Of a stretch of 64,000 bases of DNA, positions 19,114 through 27,960 are shown one piece after another. This stretch comes from Flavivirga spongiicola (GTDB lineage Bacteria; Bacteroidota; Bacteroidia; Flavobacteriales; Flavobacteriaceae). The notes beneath the pieces are model-generated. The model searched no databases, was not told the DNA's origin, and saw nothing but the letters and a program-made list of their open reading frames with translations. The position numbers and the translations under genes were made by a program. The stretch's first letter is position 1; each line of letters begins with the position of its first letter. The stretch is from NCBI RefSeq assembly GCF_030540825.1, contig NZ_JAUOEO010000001.1:3919001-3983000 (forward strand). Direction: 5' to 3'.

Positions 19114-20385
19114 CTAATTATTTAAAAAATCAAAAGCTATTTGAGTCAATGTTTTTACACCTAAAAGCATGCCGCTTTCATCAATTTTGAAGTCTGGTGT
19201 ATGATGTGGAAATGCTTCTTTGTTCCCTGGAGTCATGCCTCCTAAAAAGAAATAAAACCCGGGGATAACTTCCTGAAAATATGAAAAATCTTCGCCTCCC
19301 GTAGTTGCTTTTCTTAAGCGCACATTTTTTACACCGGCAACTTTTTGTAAAGTGGGTAACATTTGATCTACCAGATTAGAATCATTATAAGTAATAGCTG
19401 TATTGTTCTGAAAGCTAATAGTTGCTTCACCACCATAGGCTTTAGCTAATGTTGTTACCATTTCGGTCATTCGTTTTTCAATATGTGCTTTCATTTTGGG
19501 ATCTAGGGTTCTTACGGTACCGATTAGTTCAGCAGCTTCTGGTATGATATTAAAACGTGTACCAGCTGTTATTTTTCCAACTGTAATGACTGCTGCTTCA
19601 TCTACTAATTTTGACTCTCTGCTAATGATGGTTTGTAAACCATCAATAATTTTGGCAGAAATTAAAATAGGGTCGACGCCTTGCCAAGGCCTTCCTCCAT
19701 GTGTTTGTTTACCCTTAACATTAATGACAAAACGTTCTACCGAAGCCATGATACCTCCTTTTTTATAGTGGATGGTTCCAACTTCGTAGTTAGAACGGAT
19801 ATGTAATCCAAATATAGCATCTACTTTTGGGTTTTCTAGAACGCCTTCTTTGATCATCATTTTTGCACCGCCCTCTTCACCCGGAAGTGGGCCTTCCTCA
19901 GCAGGTTGAAATATAAATTTCACGGTACCTTTAATTTTGTCTTTATTTTTTGTCAGAATTTCTGCGACTCCCATTAAAATGGCCGTATGTGTATCATGAC
20001 CACAAGCATGCATAACGCCTGTTTCGGTATTTAAAAAAGTCGTTTTAACTTCAGATTTAAAAGGGAGATCGTTTCTCTCTGTTACTGGTAGGCCATCAAT
20101 ATCTGCCCTTAAAGCGACAACTTTGCCAGGCGTATTTCCTTTTAAAACAGCAACAACACCAGTATGGGCCACACCCGTTTGTACTTCTAATCCTAATGAT
20201 TTTAGATGTTTAGCAATGGTTTCTGCGGTTTTAAATTCTCTGTTTGAAAGTTCAGGGTTTTGGTGAAAATGACGACGCCATTCAATAACTTTACTTTCAA
20301 TATCTATAAACTGTTGCTCTAAACTATTTTGTCCATGGGAAATAGATATTCCAAAGAAAATAACTACTAAAAAAAAGAATCTCAT
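19114..20385 (-). CDS. Exported M20-family amidohydrolase / N-acyl amino acid hydrolase
   Basis: 423 residues with a signal peptide (MRFFFLVVIFFGISISHGQ). The M20D pattern is clear: EWRRHFHQNPELS near the N terminus, ALRADIDGLPV, metal ligands in HACGHDTHTA near residue 126 and the catalytic glutamates in FQPAEEGP near 160. Such enzymes hydrolyse N-acyl or N-aroyl amino acids (hippurate, indole-acetyl amino acids). The export signal suggests periplasmic action. It is the first gene of a three-gene operon running to 17004 and is divergent from the helicase gene. Confidence 0.9.
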   Translation of the reverse strand: MRFFFLVVIFFGISISHGQNSLEQQFIDIESKVIEWRRHFHQNPELSNREFKTAETIAKHLKSLGLEVQTGVAHTGVVAVLKGNTPGKVVALRADIDGLPVTERNDLPFKSEVKTTFLNTETGVMHACGHDTHTAILMGVAEILTKNKDKIKGTVKFIFQPAEEGPLPGEEGGAKMMIKEGVLENPKVDAIFGLHIRSNYEVGTIHYKKGGIMASVERFVINVKGKQTHGGRPWQGVDPILISAKIIDGLQTIISRESKLVDEAAVITVGKITAGTRFNIIPEAAELIGTVRTLDPKMKAHIEKRMTEMVTTLAKAYGGEATISFQNNTAITYNDSNLVDQMLPTLQKVAGVKNVRLRKATTGGEDFSYFQEVIPGFYFFLGGMTPGNKEAFPHHTPDFKIDESGMLLGVKTLTQIAFDFLNN

Positions 20386-20519
20386 AAAATTTATTTAGCT
20401 TTTGAAGCTTAAAGATATTCAAAAAGAATAAGCAAGTGATAATTGTTTATAATTATTAATAATTCCCCTTAATTAAAAGCGCAACAATGGTTATTTTCAC
20501 ATCTTAAAATGAAAATGAA

Positions 20520-22853
20520 TTGGAAAAGTATTTAAGTCAGTTAAACGAGGCGCAATTAGAACCCACTATTCAAATTGACGGTCCTATGATTGTCATTGCA
20601 GGTGCGGGATCAGGAAAAACACGTGTGCTTACGTATCGTATAGCTTATATGATGAGTAAAGGTATTGACGCTTTTAATATCTTGTCGTTAACCTTTACGA
20701 ATAAAGCAGCTCGCGAAATGAAAGAGCGTATTGCTACCATTGTTGGAGCTAGTGAAGCCAAGAATTTATGGATGGGTACTTTTCACTCTGTATTTGCTAA
20801 GATTTTAAGAATAGAAGCGGATAGGCTAGGGTATCCAAGTAATTTTACTATTTATGATACTCAAGATTCTGATAGGTTGATAGCATCTATTATTAAAGAA
20901 CTGAATCTTGATAAAGATATTTATAAATACAAGCAAGTGCGTTCTAGAATTTCATCCTATAAGAATAGTTTGGTTACGGTGCGTGCTTATTTTCAAAACC
21001 CCGAGCTAAAAGAAGCTGATGCCATGGCAAGACGTCCTAGAATGGGTGATATCTATAAAGAATATGTAGATCGTTGCTTTAAGGCTGGCGCTATGGATTT
21101 TGATGATTTACTACTTAAAACCAATGAGTTACTAACACGGTTCCCAGAGGTTTTAGCGAAATACCAAAATCGTTTTAAATATATTTTGGTTGATGAGTAT
21201 CAAGATACCAACCATTCTCAATATTTAATTGTGAGAGCGTTGTCTGATAAATTTCAAAATATTTGTGTAGTGGGTGATGATGCACAGAGTATTTATGCAT
21301 TCCGTGGTGCTAATATTAATAATATTTTAAATTTTCAGAAGGATTATGACGATGTGAAGGTCTTTAGACTAGAGCAAAATTATCGTTCTACAAAAAATAT
21401 TGTAAATGCGGCGAATTCTATTATTGATAAAAACCAAACAAAACTTGATAAAATAGTTTGGACGGCCAATGATGAAGGCGCTAAAATAATAGTAAACCGT
21501 TCGTTAACAGATGGTGATGAAGGGCGTTATGTAGCGAGTACCATTTTTGAAAACAAGATGCAAAATCAGTTAAAAAACAGTGATTTTGCGATTTTATATA
21601 GAACGAATGCACAATCGCGCTCCATTGAAGATGCGTTGCGCAAGCGTGATATTCCTTATAGAATTTATGGTGGTTTATCGTTTTATCAACGTAAAGAGAT
21701 AAAAGATGTTTTGTCTTATTTGCGGTTGATTATTAACCCTGCTGATGAAGAGGCTTTAAAGCGAGTTATTAATTTCCCGCCTCGAGGTATTGGTCAGACA
21801 ACGGTTGACAAATTGATCGTTTCTGCCAATGGTTATAATCGTACCATATTTGAGGTGATGAAAAACATTGATAAAGCAGATGTTAAAATTAACTCAGGTA
21901 CCAGGACTAAACTTCAGGACTTTGTAACTTTAATAGAAAGCTTTCAAGTATTAAACCAAACTGCTGATGTCTTTGAGTTAGCTGAGCATGTGACGAGAAC
22001 GAGCGGACTTATAAAAGAATTCAATAAAGACGGAACACCAGAAGGTGTCACCCGAATGGAAAATATTGAAGAGCTCTTAAATGGTATGAAGGATTTTGTG
22101 GAAGGGCAAAAAGAGATTGCAGATACCACGGGGTCTTTGGCAGAATTTCTGGAAGATGTGGCCTTAGCTACCGATTTAGATGCTGATAAAGGTGATACAG
22201 ACCATGTAGCGCTCATGACCATACATTTAGCAAAAGGGTTGGAATTCCCTTATGTATATATTGTTGGACTGGAAGAAGATTTGTTTCCTAGTGCCATGAG
22301 TATGAATACCCGCAGTGAATTGGAGGAGGAGCGACGCTTGTTTTATGTCGCATTAACACGAGCTGAAAAGCAAGCCTATTTAACCTATGCATTGTCAAGG
22401 TATCGTTGGGGTAAATTAGTTGATTCTGATCCCAGTCGTTTTATTGAAGAAATCGACGAGCAATATTTAGAAGTTATGACGCCTATTGAAGAACGTCGTT
22501 TTAATCCGATGTTGGATGCTGATATTTTTGGAGATGTTGAGCCTAATAAGATTAGGTATAAGCCAGCTAAACAGCCTGTACTAAAAAAAGGGGGTACAGC
22601 AAAGAAATCTCCTGAAAAGTTTCAAGTAACAACACCTAAAAACTTAAAACCCGTTGCTAATACTAATGGGAACACTAATTTATTTGATAGTAAACTAGTC
22701 GTTGGAAATATTGTTAAACATATTCGTTTTGGGACAGGAGAAGTTTTAAAAATAGAAGGCACCGGAGCAGATATTAAAGCTGAAATTAATTTTCAGCATG
22801 GCGGTGTTAAAAAGTTGCTGTTACGTTTTGCTAAGTTGGAGGTTGTGGGGTGA
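20520..22853 (+). CDS. uvrD: UvrD/PcrA-type DNA helicase, TTG start
   Basis: 777 residues, a superfamily 1A helicase of repair and replication. Walker A GAGSGKTR lies at about residues 28-35, motif II VDEYQDTN near 225, GDDAQSIYAFRGA follows, and LVALTRAEK-like motif VI appears as FYVALTRAEKQAY. The last 45 residues form the Tudor-like PcrA C-terminal domain (VKHIRFGTGEVLKIEG). The start is TTG at 20520: in-frame TAA at 20505 blocks any upstream ATG, and the ATG at 20515 is out of frame. The protein otherwise begins exactly where homologues do (EKYLSQLNEAQ). Confidence 0.93.
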   Translation: MEKYLSQLNEAQLEPTIQIDGPMIVIAGAGSGKTRVLTYRIAYMMSKGIDAFNILSLTFTNKAAREMKERIATIVGASEAKNLWMGTFHSVFAKILRIEADRLGYPSNFTIYDTQDSDRLIASIIKELNLDKDIYKYKQVRSRISSYKNSLVTVRAYFQNPELKEADAMARRPRMGDIYKEYVDRCFKAGAMDFDDLLLKTNELLTRFPEVLAKYQNRFKYILVDEYQDTNHSQYLIVRALSDKFQNICVVGDDAQSIYAFRGANINNILNFQKDYDDVKVFRLEQNYRSTKNIVNAANSIIDKNQTKLDKIVWTANDEGAKIIVNRSLTDGDEGRYVASTIFENKMQNQLKNSDFAILYRTNAQSRSIEDALRKRDIPYRIYGGLSFYQRKEIKDVLSYLRLIINPADEEALKRVINFPPRGIGQTTVDKLIVSANGYNRTIFEVMKNIDKADVKINSGTRTKLQDFVTLIESFQVLNQTADVFELAEHVTRTSGLIKEFNKDGTPEGVTRMENIEELLNGMKDFVEGQKEIADTTGSLAEFLEDVALATDLDADKGDTDHVALMTIHLAKGLEFPYVYIVGLEEDLFPSAMSMNTRSELEEERRLFYVALTRAEKQAYLTYALSRYRWGKLVDSDPSRFIEEIDEQYLEVMTPIEERRFNPMLDADIFGDVEPNKIRYKPAKQPVLKKGGTAKKSPEKFQVTTPKNLKPVANTNGNTNLFDSKLVVGNIVKHIRFGTGEVLKIEGTGADIKAEINFQHGGVKKLLLRFAKLEVVG

Positions 22854-23268
22854 TGGTTTTTAAAGAATTTTATATATAGCTAAATCAATATAAAATAACA
22901 TGAATCTTCAGAGTAAAAAACCGAATTTTTTCGTTAAAAATACTCGCCGTAACTAGGCTATGTCTACGTTTTTTGCCTTGAACTTCAATTTTTTATTTCT
23001 AAATATTTTATGCCATTTTATATCGACTTAGCTATAGTTGAAGGTCATTTTTATTCTATTAATGTCTGGTATAAGACATAAGACCGCTTTGCTATTAGAC
23101 CCAAGAATAAAGACTTGATTATAACTAACTGATAAACAAATATCATTTTCTATAAATCAGAATTATTCAGGCAGGCTTAATTATTATTAAAAGCAAAGTA
23201 TTTAGATTAGTAGAATTTATTTATTTCTATTGTGCCTCATTAGGGCACATTTTTAGCTACAGTTGCGT
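22854..23268. other. Intergenic region, 415 bp, with inverted-repeat element and small repeats
   Basis: The region lies between two convergent genes. It contains the inverted-repeat element at 22875-23036 (listed separately), two copies of the heptamer ATAAGAC at 23071-23084, and a small hairpin TGTGCC/GGCACA at 23231-23249 followed on the plus strand by a short T run, which could be a terminator. No open frame with coding character was seen. Confidence 0.6.
22875..23036. repeat. MITE-like element with 26-bp imperfect terminal inverted repeats
   Basis: The left end (TATAGCTAAATCAATATA..., 22875-22900) matches the reverse complement of the right end (23011-23036) at 22 of 26 positions. All four differences are A versus G, so on the minus-strand RNA every mismatch becomes a G-U wobble and the arms could pair without interruption. 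The 110-bp interior has no open frame but holds A/T-rich sub-hairpins around 22915-22935. No clear target-site duplication was found. It may be a non-autonomous transposable element or a REP-like extragenic repeat. Confidence 0.5.
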
Positions 23269-24141
23269 CTACCACTTTGTCCAGTCAGAACTTGGTCTTT
23301 TAAATGGTTCTGATAAAAATTTATTCACGATAGTATTGAATAACTCCGGGTTTGAAGCAGGTGTGAAATGTGTTTCTCCAGGCATTATGCATAATTGAGC
23401 CTTTGGGATATTATTATAAATTTCTAAACTATGTTTGTTTCTAATGATGTCTTCATCACCAGCTATTATTAGCACTTTGGCCTTTATTTTTGATAAGTCT
23501 TTCGTAGGAATATTTGGTTGATCTCCCAAAAGCCCTAGAAGTTGATTTTGTAAATTCCAATCTTGAGTGGTGTCTTGCTCTTGAATTTTTGATTGAACCA
23601 TTTTTTTCGATTTCATAACACTTTTGACAGCCCAAGAGTTAACAGCTGTTGAGTCAGGTCTCAAATTTGCACCCATAGCCACAATTTTATTAATTTTTGA
23701 TTTGCCTGAAATACCCATTTTCAATCCAACAATGCCACCATCACTCCATCCAATAATATTAATGGAATCTAATTTTAAGTAATTAACTAATCCATCCCAA
23801 TCCTTTGTGATTTGAGCATATGTCAAAGAATCTGTTTTCAACTCAGATTTTCCATGTCCTCTATTATCAGCAATAATAACTCTGTATTTAGTTTTAAAAT
23901 AATCAATCTGATTTCCCATTGATTCAATATTACCTCCATTTCCGTGGATCAATAACAATGGCTCACCTTTTCCATATGCCTCATAATATATTTTTGTTTC
24001 ATTTATTTCAGCATATTTTCCAACCGTTTGATTTTTTCCATAAGGAGTGTCAAATTTGAAATTCATTTCGACTTGAGCACTAGAAATTCCAAAAAGTAGA
24101 ATGGCGAAAAGTAATAATAGTTGTTTGATTGAATTTTTCAT
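23269..24141 (-). CDS. Exported alpha/beta hydrolase
   Basis: 290 residues with a signal peptide ending near SSAQ. The alpha/beta hydrolase fold is shown by LLLIHGNGG (oxyanion HG), the nucleophile elbow GWSDGG with Ser133, a candidate acid in AGDEDIIRN and a C-terminal histidine in GETHFTP. The GWSDGG elbow is common in lactonases, esterases and haloperoxidase-like members; the substrate cannot be stated. It is the last gene of a minus-strand run that includes two CPBP-family genes. Confidence 0.85.
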   Translation of the reverse strand: MKNSIKQLLLLFAILLFGISSAQVEMNFKFDTPYGKNQTVGKYAEINETKIYYEAYGKGEPLLLIHGNGGNIESMGNQIDYFKTKYRVIIADNRGHGKSELKTDSLTYAQITKDWDGLVNYLKLDSINIIGWSDGGIVGLKMGISGKSKINKIVAMGANLRPDSTAVNSWAVKSVMKSKKMVQSKIQEQDTTQDWNLQNQLLGLLGDQPNIPTKDLSKIKAKVLIIAGDEDIIRNKHSLEIYNNIPKAQLCIMPGETHFTPASNPELFNTIVNKFLSEPFKRPSSDWTKW

Positions 24142-24200
24142 ATTGTCAGTTTTAATTGTAGTTAACGGTTTTATTTATGTCTTTAGTTTTTGTTATTTCT

Positions 24201-25020
24201 CTATGTGTATGGTGTTCCAATGACGTGAAAAACTATATCAAAAGCAATATGTGATATGATAGCGATTAATAGTCCTTGCTTCCAAAATATCCATCCAAAT
24301 ATGGAACCTGTTATTAAATTTCCAATCATTGTTACGCTAATTGTGAAAGGTGTTAGTTCCACGAAATTTTTCGACAAGGGAAGATGGATAAGCCCAAAAA
24401 ATACTGCAGAAATTATTATACCTGACCAAACTATTTTATTTGATGCGTTTTCTACTTTTTTTAAAAATTGAATGATAGCAATTATTAAGGACATTAATCC
24501 TAACCTAAACATTATTTCTTCGCTAATTCCAGCTGAGAATGACACAAGAGCATAAAAAGGTTTGGATGGACGTGAAAGCTTACTTGAAACAGGGTAAAGC
24601 TCTTTTTGTAATTCAAATAAGCTCAATAAAAAGAGAGCTACTGCTACTGCTAAAAAAATACTTGTTAGGATAGATTTCCAATTTATCAATTCATTAATAG
24701 GCTCTTTAGAAAAGATTCTGGCAAGAAGAGGCGCACCCAGATTGGCTCTTGAAGAAACCCATAAACCAATAAAAACCAAAATGGCACCCAAGATTAGACT
24801 ACTGATTCCAATTGTAGCTAAATCATCAAAAATTGATTCATTCAGCTTGATGTCTGTTCTGCCTGCTTCTATATTTAATCTTTTGACTTCTCTGCTAAAA
24901 AGGTATATTTATGACTGAACTAAAAATAAATAGCACAAGCACGGTTATAGAAACCTGCCAACGATACTTTTTCTTTTCTTTTTTATCCTGTATAATTGAT
25001 GGTGTAAATAAGTTTTTCAA
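24201..25020 (-). pseudogene. CPBP-family intramembrane protease gene with single-base frameshift
   Basis: Reading from TTG at 25020 gives 41 codons with a lysine-rich N terminus and the transmembrane segment VSITVLVLFIFSSVINIPF, then TAG. The +1 frame continues as SREVKRLNIEAGRTDIKLN and then as a complete CPBP protease to 24201, with SEEIMFRLG, FGLIHLP and SHIAFDIVFH carrying the EExxxR and histidine motifs. The shift is in a run of five T (minus strand, 24897-24901), and removing one T would restore a protein of about 272 residues. The downstream part also has a TTG at 24791 that could start a shortened 196-residue form. It may be a true null, a sequencing error, or slippage at UUU-U-AG. 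Confidence 0.75.
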
Positions 25021-25051
25021 TTGATTATGAGTAGTTTTTAATAAAGGTTAA

Positions 25052-25879
25052 CTAGGGGATAATAATACTTTTTTTAACGAATATTTTTTTCCATTTCCAA
25101 ACTCCAATTCCTAAAACTATAAATCCAATATTTAGAGCAAAAAGATATAATAAAATCCCAATAGGATTGAATCCGGTTGGTTCTTCTTGAACAGCTTTAG
25201 TTAAGTATAAAATAGAAGATTGTAGTTTATCATCTGTAAATAATTGGTTATTTGCAACATTGCTGCCCCAATGGATTCCAATCGCAAATAAAATCGTACC
25301 AGACCTGAGTAATGCTGTGGCAAATACCAAATGTCCAATAATTAAGGAAATAGAATAGAAGATGGCTCCAAATATTCCTATTCCAAAAACATCATGCATA
25401 GATATAAAAATTATTGACATAATAACATTAGCTCTGGTAAGGTTGGTAGTTGAAATTAACTTTTTGTAGATATACCCTCGACAAATTAATTCTTGTACTG
25501 CTGCTGTTGGTAAAATCCAATACAAATGTTTTAAAACATTCAAAAAATCTACATCTCTATTCAGATGAATGGTATCTCCAATTAGAATTGATTTAGAGTA
25601 ATAACCAATTAATACAGCCAGTACACCTAAAACCAACCCTAGAGGTAGAAAATACAGATTTGTCTTTTTTAGATTAAGTCCGAGTTCGTTAAGACCTTTA
25701 TTCTCTGTTTTATACATCACCCCGTTTACTATTATTAAGAGTATTGTGCCAATAAAAGGAAACACTTCTTTCAAGTTTGGGATTTTAATTATTGAGCTTA
25801 AAAAAAGAGCAATAATTATAAGTATACCAGCAAGAACTAGTCTCGATATATTAGGGTAATATTTAAAAATTCTATACAT
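25052..25879 (-). CDS. CPBP-family intramembrane protein with altered active-site motif
   Basis: 275 residues with seven or so hydrophobic segments. The CPBP (Abi/Rce1-like) motifs are present in order: QELICRG at 129-135, FISMH and HWGSNVANN. The first glutamate of the EExxxR motif is replaced by Gln129, while Glu130 and Arg134 remain, so protease activity is uncertain. It lies 31 bp upstream of the frameshifted CPBP gene on the same strand. Members of this family process prenylated or other membrane proteins or give bacteriocin self-immunity; no target is evident here. Confidence 0.82.
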   Translation of the reverse strand: MYRIFKYYPNISRLVLAGILIIIALFLSSIIKIPNLKEVFPFIGTILLIIVNGVMYKTENKGLNELGLNLKKTNLYFLPLGLVLGVLAVLIGYYSKSILIGDTIHLNRDVDFLNVLKHLYWILPTAAVQELICRGYIYKKLISTTNLTRANVIMSIIFISMHDVFGIGIFGAIFYSISLIIGHLVFATALLRSGTILFAIGIHWGSNVANNQLFTDDKLQSSILYLTKAVQEEPTGFNPIGILLYLFALNIGFIVLGIGVWKWKKIFVKKSIIIP

Positions 25880-25986
25880 ATTTAAATTCCAGTCAGGGTT
25901 TTATGTAGTATATAACTTCAAAATATGGGTAGCTTTAAAAAAATATGAGGATTAATATTTAAGGTGAAAAAAAGTTTAAATAAATA

Positions 25987-26955
25987 TCACTTCACCATAC
26001 AAACCGAATTCACATGCCCGTTTCCATCATATTCTTTCACACTATTATTGGGATCCACGACCCATATGCCGTCCACAATAAACTTATAATGATGTTTTCC
26101 TCCGGATAATGGCACAACATATTTCCATCCATAATCCATTTTTCGCATGACCAAATCATGTTTGTTCCAATTATTAAAGGAACCAGCTAAAGTGACTTTC
26201 TTGGCCTTCGTATAGCCTTTAAGTTTAAACGCTGTATATTTTTTTATATCTATAACTGAATTATATTCATGAAATTCATTTTCTATTTTATGGGGATTAT
26301 TGGGATCCTCCATCCAATGCCCATCTACTATAAAACGGTATTGGTATATGTCCGGTTTTAATTGCAAAGTTAATTCCCAACCGGTTTCCGTTTTGTTCAT
26401 TTTAAAAAGCGATTCGTCCCATTTATTAAAAGAACCCGCTAAAATAACTTTTTTAGCATCTTTATAGCCTTTTAATTTAAAACTGGCATTGCCATTTTTA
26501 TCTGGGTAAGCCGTATACATTTTCAGGTTATATACACCTCGAAGTTTCCGTCCATTTTTTAGTGCCTTAGAAACGTTCGAGTCTTTTTTTGAAGGTTCTG
26601 CCCAATAAGCATTGTTTATAACAAATTTGAATTCCCATGAAAATTCATCTTTAAAATCTTCAATGTGTTTTCTAAGTTCATAGTTGAACTCATCAATTTT
26701 TTTCATCTGCCAATGATCTCTGGACCAAAGATTAAACTCTCCGGAAACAACCACATTTTCAATATCAAAATCTTCAAAATCATGAATTTGACCCGTATAT
26801 TCTTGAGTGAATTTTGAATAATCTCTAACGTCGAAAGCAAATACAACAGTGTCTCCTTTTATTTCATAGCCTTTAAACGTATTGTTTTGTCCGTACGAGT
26901 AAAAACCTATAAAAGCAAAAACTAAATAACCGATATGTAACTTTATTTGCTTCAC
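25987..26955 (-). CDS. Exported protein with three AMPK-type glycogen-binding (CBM48-like) domains
   Basis: 322 residues with a signal peptide (cut near YSYGQ). Three E-set domains follow: a divergent one near residues 45-125 (VVSGEFNLWSRDHWQM), a second near 160-240 (VILAGSFNKWDESLFKM ... YRFIVDGHWMEDPNNP) and a third near 243-315 (VTLAGSFNNWNKHDLVM ... YKFIVDGIWVVDPNN). These match the glycogen-binding domain of AMPK beta subunits. There is no catalytic domain. Its start codon overlaps the stop of the aspartyl-protease gene by 4 bp (ATGA), implying translational coupling and a shared role, perhaps carbohydrate or starch binding at the envelope. Confidence 0.85.
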   Translation of the reverse strand: MKQIKLHIGYLVFAFIGFYSYGQNNTFKGYEIKGDTVVFAFDVRDYSKFTQEYTGQIHDFEDFDIENVVVSGEFNLWSRDHWQMKKIDEFNYELRKHIEDFKDEFSWEFKFVINNAYWAEPSKKDSNVSKALKNGRKLRGVYNLKMYTAYPDKNGNASFKLKGYKDAKKVILAGSFNKWDESLFKMNKTETGWELTLQLKPDIYQYRFIVDGHWMEDPNNPHKIENEFHEYNSVIDIKKYTAFKLKGYTKAKKVTLAGSFNNWNKHDLVMRKMDYGWKYVVPLSGGKHHYKFIVDGIWVVDPNNSVKEYDGNGHVNSVCMVK

Positions 26956-27917
26956 TGTGTATTTAATGGGTAATCAATAAAATATAATTTTTCTTTTTGA
27001 TAATTAATTATGGTTCTTTTTTGAGCAAAAAACTCATAGCCCAAAATACCATCTAATTGCGTTCCAAAGGCTTCATTCATTTTATTTAAGTTTGTCAGTA
27101 CTGTTAGCATGGGACCAAAATAAATAGTTTCACTTAGTTTAACGCGATGCAGTTTTCCTGCCAGAACTTCTATTTTTTTGTTACCAACACCGGATAAAGA
27201 TAAGCGTCTTTTTGGAATAAAATATTTCAAAGCCTTTCTGTTAACTTTTCTGTTTATCTGGTTAAATTCTGCAGCGGTGTCTATTCCAAATTTAACTTTC
27301 TGATTGTTAATGGTTCCATTTACTATAATAGTATGGTTTTTTAAGTTAAAAGATAAACTATCTACAATTTTTTCTAAGTAGACATCATCATTTAGCTTAT
27401 TTCCGAAACGGTCCACTTGCGTCAGCGTTATTTGATTTAAGTGTAAGTCTATAAAAACCTCATAATCTTTTAAAATATTATAGCCTATGATTCCTAAAAG
27501 CTTAATTTTTTTACTTTTTTCAATATGTGATATGTCAATAACATCAGAATCTTTATCATGAAGTTTTAAGCTTTCTAAGGCAAACGCTTCAATTCTTCTT
27601 TCATATGAATTATCAATAGACTGTATGACACCTGAAGTTTCTTGGTTTTTTCTCTGATATTCATAAAAATCAGGAAAATGAACCTTATTAAGGATCATGG
27701 TTTCAGAACCTGTATCAATAATAAAGCTCCCTTTTTTATTTAAAAGTTCAGCTTCCACAACAATTAAATGGTCAATTAATTTAAATGGAATTCTAGTGGT
27801 ATAAGTATCTAAAACTTCTGCTTTAGTAAAAAATATAGGAGGAGAAGCATCATCATTCGCATTTGTCTGATTGATACTAAAAGCTAGAAATAATATAAAA
27901 CAAAAGAGTCTTAGCAT
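26952..27917 (-). CDS. Exported retropepsin-like aspartyl protease family protein
   Basis: 321 residues with an N-terminal signal peptide. Two retropepsin-like half domains are visible: FIIDTGSETMILN with Asp68 and KFGIDTAAEFNQIN with Asp213, each followed by a hydrophobic glycine segment (LLGIIGYNIL and LDGILGYEFF). A gene-internal duplication of the clan AA fold is therefore likely, as in bacterial aspartyl-protease-domain proteins of Bacteroidota. The second site is DTA rather than DTG, which may weaken catalysis. It overlaps the downstream triple-CBM48 gene by 4 bp and follows the esterase gene after a 43-bp gap. Confidence 0.83.
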   Translation of the reverse strand: MLRLFCFILFLAFSINQTNANDDASPPIFFTKAEVLDTYTTRIPFKLIDHLIVVEAELLNKKGSFIIDTGSETMILNKVHFPDFYEYQRKNQETSGVIQSIDNSYERRIEAFALESLKLHDKDSDVIDISHIEKSKKIKLLGIIGYNILKDYEVFIDLHLNQITLTQVDRFGNKLNDDVYLEKIVDSLSFNLKNHTIIVNGTINNQKVKFGIDTAAEFNQINRKVNRKALKYFIPKRRLSLSGVGNKKIEVLAGKLHRVKLSETIYFGPMLTVLTNLNKMNEAFGTQLDGILGYEFFAQKRTIINYQKEKLYFIDYPLNTQ

Positions 27918-27960
27918 ACTAATAAGACTAAAATAATAATGAATTGTTACATTATTTAAA

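Noticed and set aside
23231..23249. Hairpin TGTGCC/GGCACA as terminator of the alpha/beta hydrolase gene
   Set aside because: The T run lies on the plus-strand side, so the orientation is wrong for the minus-strand hydrolase gene, and the uvrD stop is about 380 bp away. Kept only as a note in the intergenic entry.
23269..25879. Bacteriocin or abortive-infection cassette built on the two CPBP (Abi) genes
   Set aside because: No bacteriocin precursor, transporter or toxin gene accompanies them, and one of the two genes is frameshifted.
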